DNA of 64,000 nt from Sphingomonas mollis (GTDB taxonomy: Bacteria > Pseudomonadota > Alphaproteobacteria > Sphingomonadales > Sphingomonadaceae): contig NZ_JAELXS010000006.1 in assembly GCF_016427505.1 (NCBI RefSeq), forward strand, positions 1 through 64,000, in the 5' to 3' direction. Each line of letters starts with the position of its first letter. Positions within the stretch are counted from its first letter, which is position 1. Positions 1-10,035 of this stretch are shown here, in pieces. Below the pieces are notes generated by a model. That model did no database searches. It saw nothing but the letters and a program-made list of their open reading frames with translations, and had not been told where the DNA came from. The position numbers and the translations under genes are program-made.

Positions 1-230
1 GCGAGCGCGGTGCGCAGCGTTTCCTGCGACTTCTGCTCACCGATCGACACGACGACGATCTCGGTGACCGCGCCCTTTTCCTTTAGCCGGATCGCCTCTT
101 CGACGGCGATCTCGTCGAACGGATTCATGCTCATCTTGACGTTCGCCAGATCGACGCCCGATCCGTCCGCCTTCACGCGGGGCTTCACATTATAGTCAAG
201 CACACGCTTGACCGGCACCAGCACCTTCAT
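1..230 (-). CDS. etfB: Electron transfer flavoprotein beta subunit, N-terminal part (gene runs off the window)
   Basis: The minus strand opens with an ATG at 228-230 and reads [14 protein letters not shown], then [16 protein letters not shown] and [15 protein letters not shown] at the window edge. These are the hallmarks of the EtfB nucleotide-binding domain, whose conserved NPFDEIA segment contacts AMP. EtfB pairs with EtfA to pass electrons from acyl-CoA and other dehydrogenases to ETF-ubiquinone oxidoreductase. Only about 76 of roughly 250 residues are present, and etfA is probably the next gene outside the window. The sucC terminator region lies upstream, so etfB should have its own promoter in 231-360. 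Confidence 0.93.
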   Translation of the reverse strand, partial: MKVLVPVKRVLDYNVKPRVKADGSGVDLANVKMSMNPFDEIAVEEAIRLKEKGAVTEIVVVSIGEQKSQETLRTAL

Positions 231-365
231 CGGGGCGTCCTCCAGATTCGATCGTTCTTGCACGGTTTCATCGGCATGGCATTTGGCGGTTTTGCGTCGT
301 TTTCGCAAGTCGGGTATGGAAATCCACGCCTGCCGCTACGGCACGGGGACTCCTCACCGACCCTT

Positions 366-400
366 AACGAAGAAGGGCCCGGACGTTTCCGTCCGAGCCC
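366..400 (-). terminator. Rho-independent terminator of sucC
   Basis: On the minus strand an 11-bp GC-rich stem (one G-U pair) closes a GAAA tetraloop and is followed by the T-rich run TTCTTCGTT. It lies 28 nt downstream of the sucC stop, so it should end the sucC transcript before etfB. Confidence 0.75.
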
Positions 401-427
401 CTTTCCATGGCCGTGAAAGGCAGCGGA

Positions 428-1639
<1,212 letters not shown>

Positions 1640-1822
1640 GGAGGACGCCCTCGCTCGCTATGAGAAAACCCGTCGCCTTAAGCACAGGGGGCCGGCAGAA
1701 TCCAGTGCGGGCGGGTTAAATCGCATGACGATCGATAACGCATCGCAATATCGAGAAGATGATGAACGCCGGATTGATCGACGCTTAACGTCGCAGCAAC
1801 CACGATTCGCTAGGGCCGCGGC

Positions 1823-2167
1823 ATGGAACAGCCGCACTTCGCCCCGCCATTCGCACCCGCCACCGATCCGTTTGCCGCTATCGACGCGCGCGGCACGACC
1901 CGATGCCGCGTCCGCACCCGCGCCCATCTGCGCGATGACCGGCAGGGGCGCTTCGACATCGACCTGATCGAGGTATCGCCGACCGGCTTTCGTGCCGAAA
2001 CCACTTTTGCGCTGTCGCCGGGGACGCCCGTGTGGCTGACGCTGCCGGGACTGGCGCCGCTGGAGGCGGTCGTCACGTGGCGCGATCCGACGCGCTATGG
2101 CTGCGAGTTCAGCCGGCCGCTGGATGCGGTGGTGTTCGACCATCTGGTGGCGTTGGGTGGCCGGTGA
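1823..2167 (+). CDS. PilZ-domain protein
   Basis: A 114-residue protein with an Arg-rich segment (RCRVRTRAHLR, near residues 27-37) followed by the EVSPTGFRAE strand, matching the R-x3-R and (D/N)xSxxG halves of a PilZ c-di-GMP-binding fold. The first position of the second motif is Glu instead of Asp/Asn, so ligand binding is uncertain. The rest, including PVWLTLPGLAPLEAVVTWRD, fits the PilZ beta-barrel. It stands alone between divergent sucC and convergent prs. A c-di-GMP effector role is inferred from the fold only. Confidence 0.75.
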   Translation: MEQPHFAPPFAPATDPFAAIDARGTTRCRVRTRAHLRDDRQGRFDIDLIEVSPTGFRAETTFALSPGTPVWLTLPGLAPLEAVVTWRDPTRYGCEFSRPLDAVVFDHLVALGGR

Positions 2168-2174
2168 TCGTTCC

Positions 2175-2214
2175 CTGCCCCGTCATTCCGGCGAAAGCCG
2201 GGATGACGGGGCAG
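2175..2214. repeat. Palindromic 'CGTCATTCC' repeat hairpin
   Basis: An 18-bp stem with one non-Watson-Crick pair closes a GAAA loop (CCGTCATTCCGGC / GCCGGGATGACGG at its core). It belongs to the dispersed CGTCATTCC-type repeats, as does the pair at 9920-10016. Lying between convergent genes, it could also work as a bidirectional terminator. Confidence 0.7.
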
Positions 2215-2284
2215 CAGGTTAGATCAAGGCGGAACGACGGCAAAGCCACCGTCGGACGGGTTCGGCCAGCCGACCCGCCGGCCG

Positions 2285-2314
2285 GTCCAGTTTGTTTAGT
2301 CGAACAAACTGGAC
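2285..2314 (-). terminator. Perfect 12-bp hairpin spanning the prs stop codon
   Basis: GTCCAGTTTGTT and its exact reverse complement AACAAACTGGAC flank a 6-nt loop. The stem includes the last codons of prs and the TAA lies at the stem-loop junction. There is no T-run, so it may protect the mRNA 3' end rather than act as a classical intrinsic terminator. Confidence 0.5.
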
Positions 2315-3231
2315 ACGCTCGTCTCATCCGCGATCCGCTTGATCGCCTCGCCCAGCAGCGGTGCGATCGGCAGGTGGCGGATGCGGCTGGTGGTCGAGAT
2401 CGACTCGTGGTTGCCGATCGAATCGGTGATGACCAGTTCGCGCAGTTCCGATCCGTCGACCCGCGCCACCGCGCCGCCCGACAGCACACCGTGCGTGACA
2501 TAGGCGACGACATCCTCCGCCCCCGCCTCGCGCAGCGCCGCCGCCGCGTTGCACAGCGTGCCGGCCGAATCGACGATATCGTCGATCAGCACGCAGAAGC
2601 GTCCCTCGACATCGCCGATGATGTTCATCACCTCGGATTCACCCGCACGCTCGCGACGCTTGTCGACGATGGCAAGGGGGGCGTTGTCGAGCCGCTTGGC
2701 CAGTTGCCGCGCGCGCACCACGCCGCCGACGTCGGGCGACACGACCATCAGGTTCTTCGAGCTGAACCGGGCGAGGATGTCCGCCGACATCACCGGCGCG
2801 GCATAGAGATTGTCGGTCGGTATATCGAAGAAGCCCTGGATCTGCCCGGCGTGCAGATCGACCGACAGCACCCGGTCCGCACCCGCCACGGTAATCAGGT
2901 TGGCGACCAGCTTGGCCGAGATCGGCGTGCGCGGCCCCGGCTTCCGGTCCTGCCGGGCATAGCCCATATACGGGATCACCGCCGTGATGCGCCGCGCCGA
3001 CGCGCGCTTCAGCGCGTCGATGATGATGAGCAGTTCCATCAGATTGTCGTTCGCGGGAAAGCCCGTGGATTGCAGGACGAACACATCCTCGCCGCGGACA
3101 TTCTCCATGATCTCGACGAAGACCTCCTCGTCCGCGAACCGGCGGACCAGCGCCTCGGTCAGCGGCAGCTCGCAATAATCAGCGATCGCCTGCGCCAGCG
3201 GCAGATTGGAATTGCCGGTGATGAGTTTCAT
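2296..3231 (-). CDS. prs: Ribose-phosphate pyrophosphokinase
   Basis: The 311-residue protein starts [19 protein letters not shown] and carries [19 protein letters not shown], the Mg-binding [15 protein letters not shown] segment, the flexible loop [10 protein letters not shown] and the PRPP-binding loop [17 protein letters not shown]. It makes PRPP from ribose 5-phosphate and ATP for nucleotide, histidine and tryptophan synthesis. I chose the ATG at 3229-3231 because the homologous N-terminus begins there; an upstream start would add 22 unrelated residues. It is divergent from gltX across 122 bp. Confidence 0.97.
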   Translation of the reverse strand: MKLITGNSNLPLAQAIADYCELPLTEALVRRFADEEVFVEIMENVRGEDVFVLQSTGFPANDNLMELLIIIDALKRASARRITAVIPYMGYARQDRKPGPRTPISAKLVANLITVAGADRVLSVDLHAGQIQGFFDIPTDNLYAAPVMSADILARFSSKNLMVVSPDVGGVVRARQLAKRLDNAPLAIVDKRRERAGESEVMNIIGDVEGRFCVLIDDIVDSAGTLCNAAAALREAGAEDVVAYVTHGVLSGGAVARVDGSELRELVITDSIGNHESISTTSRIRHLPIAPLLGEAIKRIADETSVSSLFD

Positions 3232-3353
3232 GGTCGTCCCCTTGGATTGGGCGCCCCTTACGGCGTGCAGTGCCGTAACGAAAGAGCCACATACCAAAGG
3301 GCATCGGGCAAAGGTGTTTGCCCGCCCCCGTTGCCGCCTTTAGGGACAGGCGC

Positions 3354-4676
3354 ATGGTCGTCACCCGTTTCGCTCCCTCGCCCACCGGCCGCCTGCATGT
3401 CGGCAACATCCGCACCGCGCTCCACAACTGGCTGTGGGCGCGCAGGAACGGTGGGCGTTTCCTGTTGCGGATCGACGATACCGATGCGGAGCGTAGCGAG
3501 GAACGGTACGTCGATGCGATCCGCGCCGATCTCGCCTGGCTGGGGCTGACGCCGGATGCGGAGGTACGCCAGTCCGAACGCTTCGCGCTGTATGGCGAGC
3601 GGTTCGATGCGCTGGTCGCCGCCGGCCGCGTCTATCCGGCGTATGAGACCGCGCAGGAACTCGACCTGAAGCGCAAGATATTGCTCGGGCGCGGCCTGCC
3701 CCCCGTGTACGATCGCGCCGCGCTGTCGCTGACCGATGTCGACCGGGCGAAGCTGGAGGCCGACGGCATCCGCCCGCACTGGCGTTTCCGGCTCGACCAC
3801 GACACGCCGCTGGCATGGGACGATCTGGTCCGCGGACCGCAGCGGTTCGAGGCGGCGACGATGAGCGATCCCGTGGTGCGCCGTGCCGATGGATCATGGC
3901 TGTATATGCTCCCGTCCGCGATCGACGATATCGACATGGGCGTGACGCATGTCGTGCGCGGTGAGGATCACGTCTCGAACACCGCGTTGCAGGTGCAGAT
4001 GTTCGAGGCGATGGGCGTGACGCCCCCCGCCTTCGCCCATGCCGCGCTGCTGACCGGCGCGGAGGGCAAGCTGTCGAAGCGGCTTGGTTCGCTCGGCGTC
4101 GATCATTTCCGCGATGCCGGGATCGAGCCGGCCGCCGTCGTGTCGCTGCTGTCGCGGATCGGCACCAGCGATCCCGTCGAACCGTTCGCCGACCCCGCGC
4201 CGCTGATCGAGGGCGTCGATTTCGCCCGCTTCGGCCGGGCGCCGGCGCGGTTCGACGAGGCGGAGCTGGCGCAGGTGAATGCGCGCATCGTCCACCAGCT
4301 GGGTCATGACGCGGTGGCCGACCGCCTGCCCGCCGGCATGGGCGAAAGTGAGTGGTTGGCGGTGCGGCCGAACCTGACGCGTGTCGCCGAAGCCGCCGAC
4401 TGGTGGCGGGTGATCGAGGGGCCGATCATGGGCGACATCGCCGACGCGGACCGCGCGTATCTGGCGCAGGCAGCGGTCGAGGCGGAGGCGATCGACTGGG
4501 CCGCCGACCCTTGGCACGCGCTGACCGCCCGGCTGAAGGCGACGACCGGCCGCACCGGCAAGGCGCTGTTCCTGCCGCTGCGGCGGGCGCTGACCGGGCT
4601 GGACCACGGCCCCGACATGGCGACGTTGTTGCCGCTGATCGGTCGCGACCGGGCGATCGCGCGGCTTTCGGCCTAG
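3354..4676 (+). CDS. gltX: Glutamyl-tRNA synthetase (class I)
   Basis: The 440-residue enzyme begins MVVTRFAPSPTGRLHVGNIR, containing the HIGH-type ATP motif HVGN. It has the KMSKS-type loop KLSKRLGS near residue 243. LRIDDTDAERS and VVRGEDHVSN are typical of GluRS. It charges tRNA-Glu. Alphaproteobacteria often keep two GltX paralogues and form Gln-tRNA through GatCAB; which paralogue this is cannot be decided here. The start is the ATG with AGGGACA 5' of it, because the homologous region begins exactly there. A C-terminal all-helical anticodon-binding domain is visible. Confidence 0.94.
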   Translation: MVVTRFAPSPTGRLHVGNIRTALHNWLWARRNGGRFLLRIDDTDAERSEERYVDAIRADLAWLGLTPDAEVRQSERFALYGERFDALVAAGRVYPAYETAQELDLKRKILLGRGLPPVYDRAALSLTDVDRAKLEADGIRPHWRFRLDHDTPLAWDDLVRGPQRFEAATMSDPVVRRADGSWLYMLPSAIDDIDMGVTHVVRGEDHVSNTALQVQMFEAMGVTPPAFAHAALLTGAEGKLSKRLGSLGVDHFRDAGIEPAAVVSLLSRIGTSDPVEPFADPAPLIEGVDFARFGRAPARFDEAELAQVNARIVHQLGHDAVADRLPAGMGESEWLAVRPNLTRVAEAADWWRVIEGPIMGDIADADRAYLAQAAVEAEAIDWAADPWHALTARLKATTGRTGKALFLPLRRALTGLDHGPDMATLLPLIGRDRAIARLSA

Positions 4677-5031
4677 GACCGATCGGCATTCGGATGCCGG
4701 GACGAAATGTTCACGCGAAGCCGCGAAGAAGCTTGGTTTCGCGCGGAGGCGCGGAGGACGCGGAGAGTGGCGCGTGACGCAGCGGCATCCACCTCATTGA
4801 AGCAACGATGCGAGGCCGACCGATAATCTGCCCCACGCTCAGCCCGGCGCGACAACTCCGCGTTCTCCGGGCCTCCGCGCGAACCATATTTCTTTCTTCG
4901 CTTCACGGCTTCGCGCGAACATCTTGTGGGTGCCCTTCACGGGATTACTTGCGTCAGAAAAGTAATGATGTAACATTTCAAACAGCGAACGGCCGACTCG
5001 CGTCATTCAGGACACGAAAAGGAGCATGCCC
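4677..5031. other. Gene-free stretch carrying an inverted repeat pair
   Basis: No coding region is credible here. The space is mostly two inverted repeat copies (4709-4766 and 4853-4920), then the promoter and leader of the TonB-family gene. Confidence 0.6.
4709..4920. repeat. Inverted repeat pair of the 'CGCGGAGGCGCGGAG' type
   Basis: The left copy at 4709-4766 contains CGCGAAGCCGCGAAGAAG and CGCGCGGAGGCGCGGAGG. The copy at 4853-4920 is its degenerate reverse complement (CCTCCGCGCGAACC, then CGGCTTCGCGCGAAC). The two can fold into one long cruciform with an 86-nt spacer. Elements of this sort are common between genes in sphingomonads (recalled). No protein is encoded. Confidence 0.65.
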
Positions 5032-5700
5032 ATGTACGCGAACCGCTTCGCCGGCGAGAGCCGGTTCCATCCGGCTGGCCTGGCCGCCGCGATCGGCATC
5101 AACGCCGCCGTCATTGCCGCGCTGCTGATCGCCGTGCCGCACGTGACGATGCAGCCCGCCAAACCGCCGCTCCTGACCGAGAACATCCCGCTGCCGCCAC
5201 CGGTGACGCCACCCCCGCCCGAACCGCTCGCGCGCACCGATGCGCGGCCGACCCCACCCCGGCTCGACAATCCCGTACCCGTCATCAAGACCGCGCCGGC
5301 GACCGACACCTTCGCCATCCCCGTCGATCCGCTGCCGCCGATCCCGGCCGGATCGGAAGCCGGCCCCGCCACCGGCAGCGGTACCGCGATCCTGCCGCCC
5401 GTCCCGCTCCCCGTGATCCTCGGTCCCGCGCTCGACCCGCGCTATGCACGCGACCTGCAACCCGCCTACCCCGCCGCCGAGCGGCGCATGGGCACCGGGG
5501 GCAAGGTGACGGTGCGCGTGCTGATCGGCACCGATGGCCGGGTGAAGCGCGTCGAGCGCGTCGCCGCCGCCAGCGACGCGTTCTTTCGCGCCACCGAGGA
5601 ACAGGCGCTGCGCCGCTGGCGCTTCACCCCCGGCACTCGCGACGGAGTGCCGCAGGAGGCATGGCGGACGATGACCGTCACCTTCGTGATGACCGACTGA
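5032..5700 (+). CDS. TonB-family energy transducer
   Basis: A 222-residue protein with a short cytoplasmic N-terminus, one membrane helix (about residues 15-38), a proline-rich periplasmic spacer and a TonB C-terminal domain (YPAAERRMGTGGKVTVRVLI, then RRWRFTPGTRDG). It should couple ExbBD proton-motive energy to TonB-dependent outer-membrane receptors. The ATG at 5032 lies 7 nt after AAGGAG, while the in-frame ATG at 5026 is only one base from it, so 5032 is preferred. exbB and exbD are not nearby. Sphingomonads carry several TonB paralogues, so no specific substrate is assigned. Confidence 0.9.
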   Translation: MYANRFAGESRFHPAGLAAAIGINAAVIAALLIAVPHVTMQPAKPPLLTENIPLPPPVTPPPPEPLARTDARPTPPRLDNPVPVIKTAPATDTFAIPVDPLPPIPAGSEAGPATGSGTAILPPVPLPVILGPALDPRYARDLQPAYPAAERRMGTGGKVTVRVLIGTDGRVKRVERVAAASDAFFRATEEQALRRWRFTPGTRDGVPQEAWRTMTVTFVMTD

Positions 5701-5765
5701 TTCCGCCAGGGCCTGGCAAACAGCGGGGCTGGCGCGACCGGCCCCGCTGCCCTATTTTCAGACGT

Positions 5766-6113
5766 ATGAGCTTCTTCAGCCGCATGTCGCCGTGGCGCGC
5801 CTACAAGGACCTGCGCCAGTTCCTCGCCACCCGTGAGCGCTACGAGGTGGGGTTTCTCGCGCTCGCCATGATGATCCCGGGTTTCCTGATCTACGCCTTC
5901 GTGCACGACGGCTATGTCGAGCCGGAGTACAAACGCAATATCATCTATGTGGAGCAATGGCCCGCCGACCGCACCGATGCGCAGATCAGGGCGCAACAGG
6001 CGATCGACGCGCCGATCAAGGCCAAGCGGCTGGCTGAGATCGAGGCCGCCGAAAAGGCCAGGCAGGCCAGCTTCAAGAAGGTCGATGACCAGCTGTCGCG
6101 TTGGGGCATCTGA
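5766..6113 (+). CDS. Small single-pass membrane protein, unknown function
   Basis: This 115-residue protein has one hydrophobic helix (FLALAMMIPGFLIYAFVH, about residues 28-46) and a charged C-terminal tail rich in Ala, Glu and Lys that is likely helical. It ends inside the presumed start of ribD (stop at 6111-6113), so the two are translationally linked. I do not recognise a named family beyond hypothetical proteins of this group. Position suggests co-transcription with the riboflavin genes, but nothing in the sequence ties it to flavin synthesis. Confidence 0.8.
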   Translation: MSFFSRMSPWRAYKDLRQFLATRERYEVGFLALAMMIPGFLIYAFVHDGYVEPEYKRNIIYVEQWPADRTDAQIRAQQAIDAPIKAKRLAEIEAAEKARQASFKKVDDQLSRWGI

Positions 6114-7105
6114 CCCCCGACGACGCGCGCTGGATGAGCGCGGCGCTGGCGCTGGCGTCGCGCGGACGGGCCCGGACCGCACCCAATCCCAATGTCGGTT
6201 GCGTGATCGTGAAGCAGGGCCGCGTAATCGGTCGTGGCTGGACGCAGGCAGGTGGCCGGCCCCATGCCGAGGCGATGGCGCTGGCCGAAGCGGGCACAGA
6301 GTCGCGCGGCGCAACTTGCTACGTCACGCTGGAACCCTGCGCGCATCGATCGATCCGCGGTCCCGCCTGTAGCGACCTGCTGGTCGCGGCCGGCGTCGGC
6401 CGCGTCGTCGGCGCGATCGAGGACCCCGACCCGCGCACCGCCGGCGCCGGCTTCGTCCGCCTGCGCGCGGCGGGGATCGCGGTGACGACCGGCGTGGAAG
6501 CAGCGGCAGCGCGCCGGTCGATGGCCGGGTTCCTGACGCGTCGGGCGCTCGGCCGGCCGCACGTGACGCTGAAACTCGCCACCTCGCTCGACGGCGCGAT
6601 CGCGATGGCCTCGGGCGAGAGCCGCTGGATCACCGGCCCCGAAGCCCGCGCGCATGTGCATCTCGAACGCAGCCGGCACGACGCGATCCTCGTCGGGCGC
6701 GGCACGGTGGGGGCGGATGCGCCGGTGCTGGATGTGCGGTTGCCGGGACTGGAAGCGCGCAGCCCGATGCGGGTGATGTTGAGCGCGACGGCGGTGTCCG
6801 ACGACTGGCACGTCATCCCTACCCCCGCCGCCATCGCCACCCTGCCCGCCACCGACCACCTCTTCGTCGAGGGCGGGGCGCAGACTGCCGCCGCATTCCT
6901 CGCCGCCGATCTGGTCGATCGCCTGCTGCTCTACCGCGCGCCGATCCTGATCGGGGCCGGCAAGCCCGCGCTCGGCGATATCGGCCTCGCCGCGCTCGCC
7001 GATGCGCATGGCCGCTGGCGACTGGTCGATGCGCGCGCGCTTGGCAGGGACCGGGTGGAGGTCTACGAGCGCACACCATGTTTACCGGCATCGTCACCGA
7101 TATAG
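6101..7105 (+). CDS. ribD: Bifunctional diaminohydroxyphosphoribosylaminopyrimidine deaminase / uracil reductase
   Basis: The N-terminal deaminase domain shows [10 protein letters not shown], the zinc-site motifs HAEAMAL and TLEPCAHR with the second Cys in GPACSDLL. The C-terminal reductase domain has [11 protein letters not shown] and [13 protein letters not shown]. It performs the second and third steps of riboflavin synthesis. The start is unclear: TTG 6101 keeps the conserved TPDDARWM helix, whereas the first ATG is at 6134 within it. The 3' end overlaps ribE by 28 nt, which implies coupled translation. Confidence 0.93.
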   Translation: MGHLTPDDARWMSAALALASRGRARTAPNPNVGCVIVKQGRVIGRGWTQAGGRPHAEAMALAEAGTESRGATCYVTLEPCAHRSIRGPACSDLLVAAGVGRVVGAIEDPDPRTAGAGFVRLRAAGIAVTTGVEAAAARRSMAGFLTRRALGRPHVTLKLATSLDGAIAMASGESRWITGPEARAHVHLERSRHDAILVGRGTVGADAPVLDVRLPGLEARSPMRVMLSATAVSDDWHVIPTPAAIATLPATDHLFVEGGAQTAAAFLAADLVDRLLLYRAPILIGAGKPALGDIGLAALADAHGRWRLVDARALGRDRVEVYERTPCLPASSPI

Positions 7106-7683
7106 GCACGATCGCGCGCGTGGAGTCGCGTGGCGACACCCGCGTCGTGATCGACACCGCCTATGATACCGCCACCGTCGATCTCGGCGCCTCGATTGCC
7201 TGTTCGGGCGTCTGCCTGACCGTCGTCGATAAAGGCCCCGGCTGGTTCGCGGTCGATGTGTCGGGCGAGACGATCAGCCGCACCGCCACCGATCAATGGA
7301 TCGCCGGCCGCCCGCTCAATCTGGAACGCGCGATGAAGCTGGGCGACGAGCTGGGCGGCCATATCGTCACCGGCCATGTCGATGGCGTGGCGACGTCGAT
7401 GAGCGTCGATACCGTGGGCGATTCCATCCGGATCGTGTTCGCGATCGCCCCTGCACTGGCGCCCTTCCTCGCCACCAAGGGTTCGATTACCGTCGATGGC
7501 GTGTCGCTGACCGTCAACGAGGTGGACGATCGCGACGACACCACCCATTTTGCGGTCAACGTCATCCCGCACACGCAGGTCGCGACCACGATCGGCGCGA
7601 TCCGGCAGGGCCAGTCGGTGAATATCGAGATCGACGTGCTGGCCCGGTACCTGCAGCGCATGGAGTATTATCGTGGCCGCTAA
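7078..7683 (+). CDS. ribE: Riboflavin synthase alpha subunit
   Basis: The 201-residue protein starts [12 protein letters not shown] and contains two tandem lumazine-binding barrels. The second begins near residue 96 with [13 protein letters not shown] and [16 protein letters not shown]. It dismutates two 6,7-dimethyl-8-ribityllumazines to riboflavin and the ribD-pathway pyrimidine. It overlaps ribD upstream and the GTG start of the next gene by 11 nt downstream, in a tight operon. Confidence 0.96.
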   Translation: MFTGIVTDIGTIARVESRGDTRVVIDTAYDTATVDLGASIACSGVCLTVVDKGPGWFAVDVSGETISRTATDQWIAGRPLNLERAMKLGDELGGHIVTGHVDGVATSMSVDTVGDSIRIVFAIAPALAPFLATKGSITVDGVSLTVNEVDDRDDTTHFAVNVIPHTQVATTIGAIRQGQSVNIEIDVLARYLQRMEYYRGR

Positions 7684-8806
7684 TCCCGCACTCGCCCGCC
7701 TGCCGCACGGCTTCCTGTCCTCGCCCGAGGAGATCATCGACGAGGCCCGCAACGGCCGGATGTTCATCCTGGTCGATGACGAAGACCGCGAGAACGAGGG
7801 CGATCTGGTCATCCCCGCGCAGATGGCGACGCCGGAGAAGATCAACTTCATGGCCCGCCACGGCCGCGGCCTGATCTGTCTGGCGATGACGCGCAGCCGG
7901 ACCGAGGAACTCGGCCTCGAACTCATGAGCCGCAACAACGGCACCCGCCACGAAACCGCCTTCACCGTGTCGATCGAGGCGCGCGAGGGCGTGACGACGG
8001 GCATTTCTGCCGCCGACCGCGCCTGCACGATCGCCACCGCGATCGATGCGGGCAAGGGTGCGGCAGAGATCGTGACGCCGGGCCATGTCTTCCCGCTGGT
8101 GGCCCGCGACGGCGGCGTGCTGGTGCGCGCCGGCCATACCGAGGCGGCGGTCGACGTGTCGCGCCTCGCCGGCCTCAACCCCTCTGGCGTGATCTGCGAG
8201 ATCATGAACGAGGACGGCACGATGGCGCGGATGGACGACCTCGTCACCTTCGCGCAGTTCCACAATCTGAAGATCGGCACGATCCGCGACCTGATCGCCT
8301 ATCGCCGCCGCTACGACCATCTGGTCGAAAAGATGTCGGAGGCGACTTTCGTCAGCCGCTGGGGCGGCGAGTGGAAGACGGTCGCGTATCGCAACACCGC
8401 CACCGGCACCGAACAGGTCGCGCTGGTGAGGGGCCGGATCGATCCGTCGCAGCCGGTGCTGGTGCGGATGCACGCGCTGTCGCCGTTCGGCGATCTGTTC
8501 GGCGAGGATAATGATCGCGGTGCCCTGCTGTCGCGTGCAATGGAAGCGATCGCCCGCCATGGGTCGGGCGTCATCGTGCTCATCAACCGCCAGCGCGCCG
8601 ATGCCTTCACCACCGCCGTCCGCCGTCAGGCCGGCGAGCAGGTCGAGGTGCCGATGGAGGAACTGCGCGATTACGGCGTCGGCGCGATGATCCTGGCCGA
8701 ACTGGGCGTCCACGACATGATCCTGCTCACCAACACGCATCATACGCTCGTGGGCCTCGACGGGTACGGCCTGTCGATCGTCGGCGAACGGCGCATCGAG
8801 GAATAG
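7673..8806 (+). CDS. ribB: 3,4-dihydroxy-2-butanone 4-phosphate synthase fused to a degenerate GTP cyclohydrolase II domain
   Basis: Residues about 15-215 are a complete RibB domain: [39 protein letters not shown], the H in TPGHVFPL and GHTEAAVDV. Residues about 216-377 have the RibA fold ([28 protein letters not shown]) but lack the three zinc cysteines and the catalytic EGRGIGL stretch, which reads [10 protein letters not shown]. The protein should make the four-carbon precursor from ribulose 5-phosphate but probably cannot open GTP. A separate RibA is therefore expected elsewhere. Start is GTG 7673. Similar fusions have been called RibBX. Confidence 0.88.
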   Translation: MAANPALARLPHGFLSSPEEIIDEARNGRMFILVDDEDRENEGDLVIPAQMATPEKINFMARHGRGLICLAMTRSRTEELGLELMSRNNGTRHETAFTVSIEAREGVTTGISAADRACTIATAIDAGKGAAEIVTPGHVFPLVARDGGVLVRAGHTEAAVDVSRLAGLNPSGVICEIMNEDGTMARMDDLVTFAQFHNLKIGTIRDLIAYRRRYDHLVEKMSEATFVSRWGGEWKTVAYRNTATGTEQVALVRGRIDPSQPVLVRMHALSPFGDLFGEDNDRGALLSRAMEAIARHGSGVIVLINRQRADAFTTAVRRQAGEQVEVPMEELRDYGVGAMILAELGVHDMILLTNTHHTLVGLDGYGLSIVGERRIEE

Positions 8807-8822
8807 CGGTTCCCATCACGTC

Positions 8823-8915
8823 TGTTCCCCGGCGGAGGCCGGGGTCCAGTTGGGGAGGCCGTCGTGAGCGCTTACACACCTTCACCCACCTGGACCCCGG
8901 CCTCTGCCGGGGAAC
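8823..8915. repeat. Inverted repeat pair of the 'GTTCCCCGGCGGAGGCCGGGGTCCAG' type
   Basis: A first copy (8823-8855) and its near-exact reverse complement (8889-8915) flank about 33 nt. The same family occurs at 31022-31120. It separates ribB from ribH and may form a strong hairpin within the operon transcript, either attenuating ribH or acting as an mRNA processing or stability element. Confidence 0.75.
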
Positions 8916-8944
8916 GGCAATCATCCGATCGAGGAAGAACAAGC

Positions 8945-9358
8945 ATGGCCACCATCCTGATCGTGGAAGCACGCTTCTACGACCATCTGAACGACCTGCT
9001 GCTGGCGGGTGCGCGGGCGGCGATCGAGGCCGCCGGGCATAGCCATGAGACGATTACCGTCCCCGGCGCGCTGGAGGTTCCCGGCGCGATCGCACTGGCG
9101 GCGGAATCGTTCGACGCGTTCGTCGCGCTCGGCGTCGTGATCCGGGGCGAGACCTATCATTTCGAAATCGTCGCGGGCGAAAGCGCGCGCGGGATCATGG
9201 CGCTGACCATGGACGGCCTCGCCATCGGCAACGGCATCCTGACGACCGAAAACGAGGCGCAGGCCCTCACCCGCGCCCGGCCGGACGAAAAGGACAAGGG
9301 CGGCGAGGCGGCGAAGGCGGCGATCGCGATGCTCGACCTGCAGACCCGGTTCGGCTGA
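8945..9358 (+). CDS. ribH: 6,7-dimethyl-8-ribityllumazine synthase
   Basis: A 137-residue lumazine synthase with [15 protein letters not shown], the substrate loop [12 protein letters not shown] and [20 protein letters not shown], where the His is the catalytic base. It condenses the RibB four-carbon product with the RibD product. The ATG at 8945 follows GAGGAAG. Further upstream in-frame codons lie in the repeat and are not homologous. It is shorter than the 155-residue E. coli enzyme, as in several alphaproteobacteria. Confidence 0.95.
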   Translation: MATILIVEARFYDHLNDLLLAGARAAIEAAGHSHETITVPGALEVPGAIALAAESFDAFVALGVVIRGETYHFEIVAGESARGIMALTMDGLAIGNGILTTENEAQALTRARPDEKDKGGEAAKAAIAMLDLQTRFG

Positions 9359-9359
9359 G

Positions 9360-9901
9360 ATGACCGGCCCGATCCTCTTCACCCCCCGGCTGATCCTCAG
9401 GCCGCTGGCGGCGGAGGATTGGGAGCCTTGGGCGGCGTTCCATGCCGAGGAGGAGACGATGCGCTTCCTCGGCGGCGTCCAGCCGCGTGGCGTCGCGTGG
9501 CGCAGCCTGTGCGGCATGGCGGGCGCGTGGACGATCCGCGGCTTTTCGATGTTCTCGGTAATCCTGCGCGACAGCGGCGAATGGATCGGCCGCATTGGCC
9601 CGCATCAGCCCGATGGCTGGCCCGGCACCGAGGTCGGCTGGGCATCGCCCGTGCGTTTGCCGGCAAGGGTTACGCGCATGAAGCGGCAGTGGCAGCGATG
9701 GATTACGCGGTGGACGTGCTCGGCTGGACCGGCGTGATCCACACCATCGATCCCGACAATGCCGGCTCGATCGCGCTGGCGAACCGGCTGGGCAGCGTCA
9801 ACCGGGGCCCGGTAACGCTGCCCCCGCCGCTCCACGAGTTCCGCGTCGATGCCTGGGGGCAGAGCGCGGCGGAATGGCGGGCGCGGCGCCAACATCGCTG
9901 A
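9360..9901 (+). pseudogene. GNAT N-acetyltransferase with a -1 frameshift
   Basis: The first frame (from ATG 9360, one base after the ribH stop) encodes a RimJ/RimL-like N-terminus: FTPRLILRPLAAEDWEP, then WIGRIGPHQPDGWPGTEVGWA. At about 9642-9644 the frame breaks. The rest, IARAFAGKGYAHEAAVAAMDYA and HTIDPDNAGSIALANRLG (the acetyl-CoA binding part), continues in the -1 frame to 9901. Adding one base at GGGC|ATCGCC restores a full protein of about 180 residues. It is either a recent pseudogene or a sequencing error; the lack of other damage favours recent or artefactual. Confidence 0.85.
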
Positions 9902-9919
9902 CCACTACAGACCAACTAC

Positions 9920-10016
9920 CGTCATCCCCGCGAAGGCGGGGATCCATATAGGCGGACTTCACGGATCGAACCGCACCGTCAGAGTATATGGATTCCCGCC
10001 TTCGCGGGAATGACGG
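9920..10016. repeat. Inverted repeat pair, CGTCATCCCCGCGAAGGCGGG type
   Basis: CGTCATCCCCGCGAAGGCGG (from 9920) and its reverse complement partner (9985-10016, ending CGGGAATGACGG) flank 34 nt and share the extension GATCCATATA / TATATGGATTC. Each arm is itself a hairpin. It lies between convergent genes and could terminate both. Confidence 0.8.
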
Positions 10017-10035
10017 AAGCAGAGTCAGTCAGTGC

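Noticed and set aside
5701..6100. FMN riboswitch upstream of the rib operon
   Set aside because: A coding gene occupies the space and the conserved FMN-aptamer blocks are missing.
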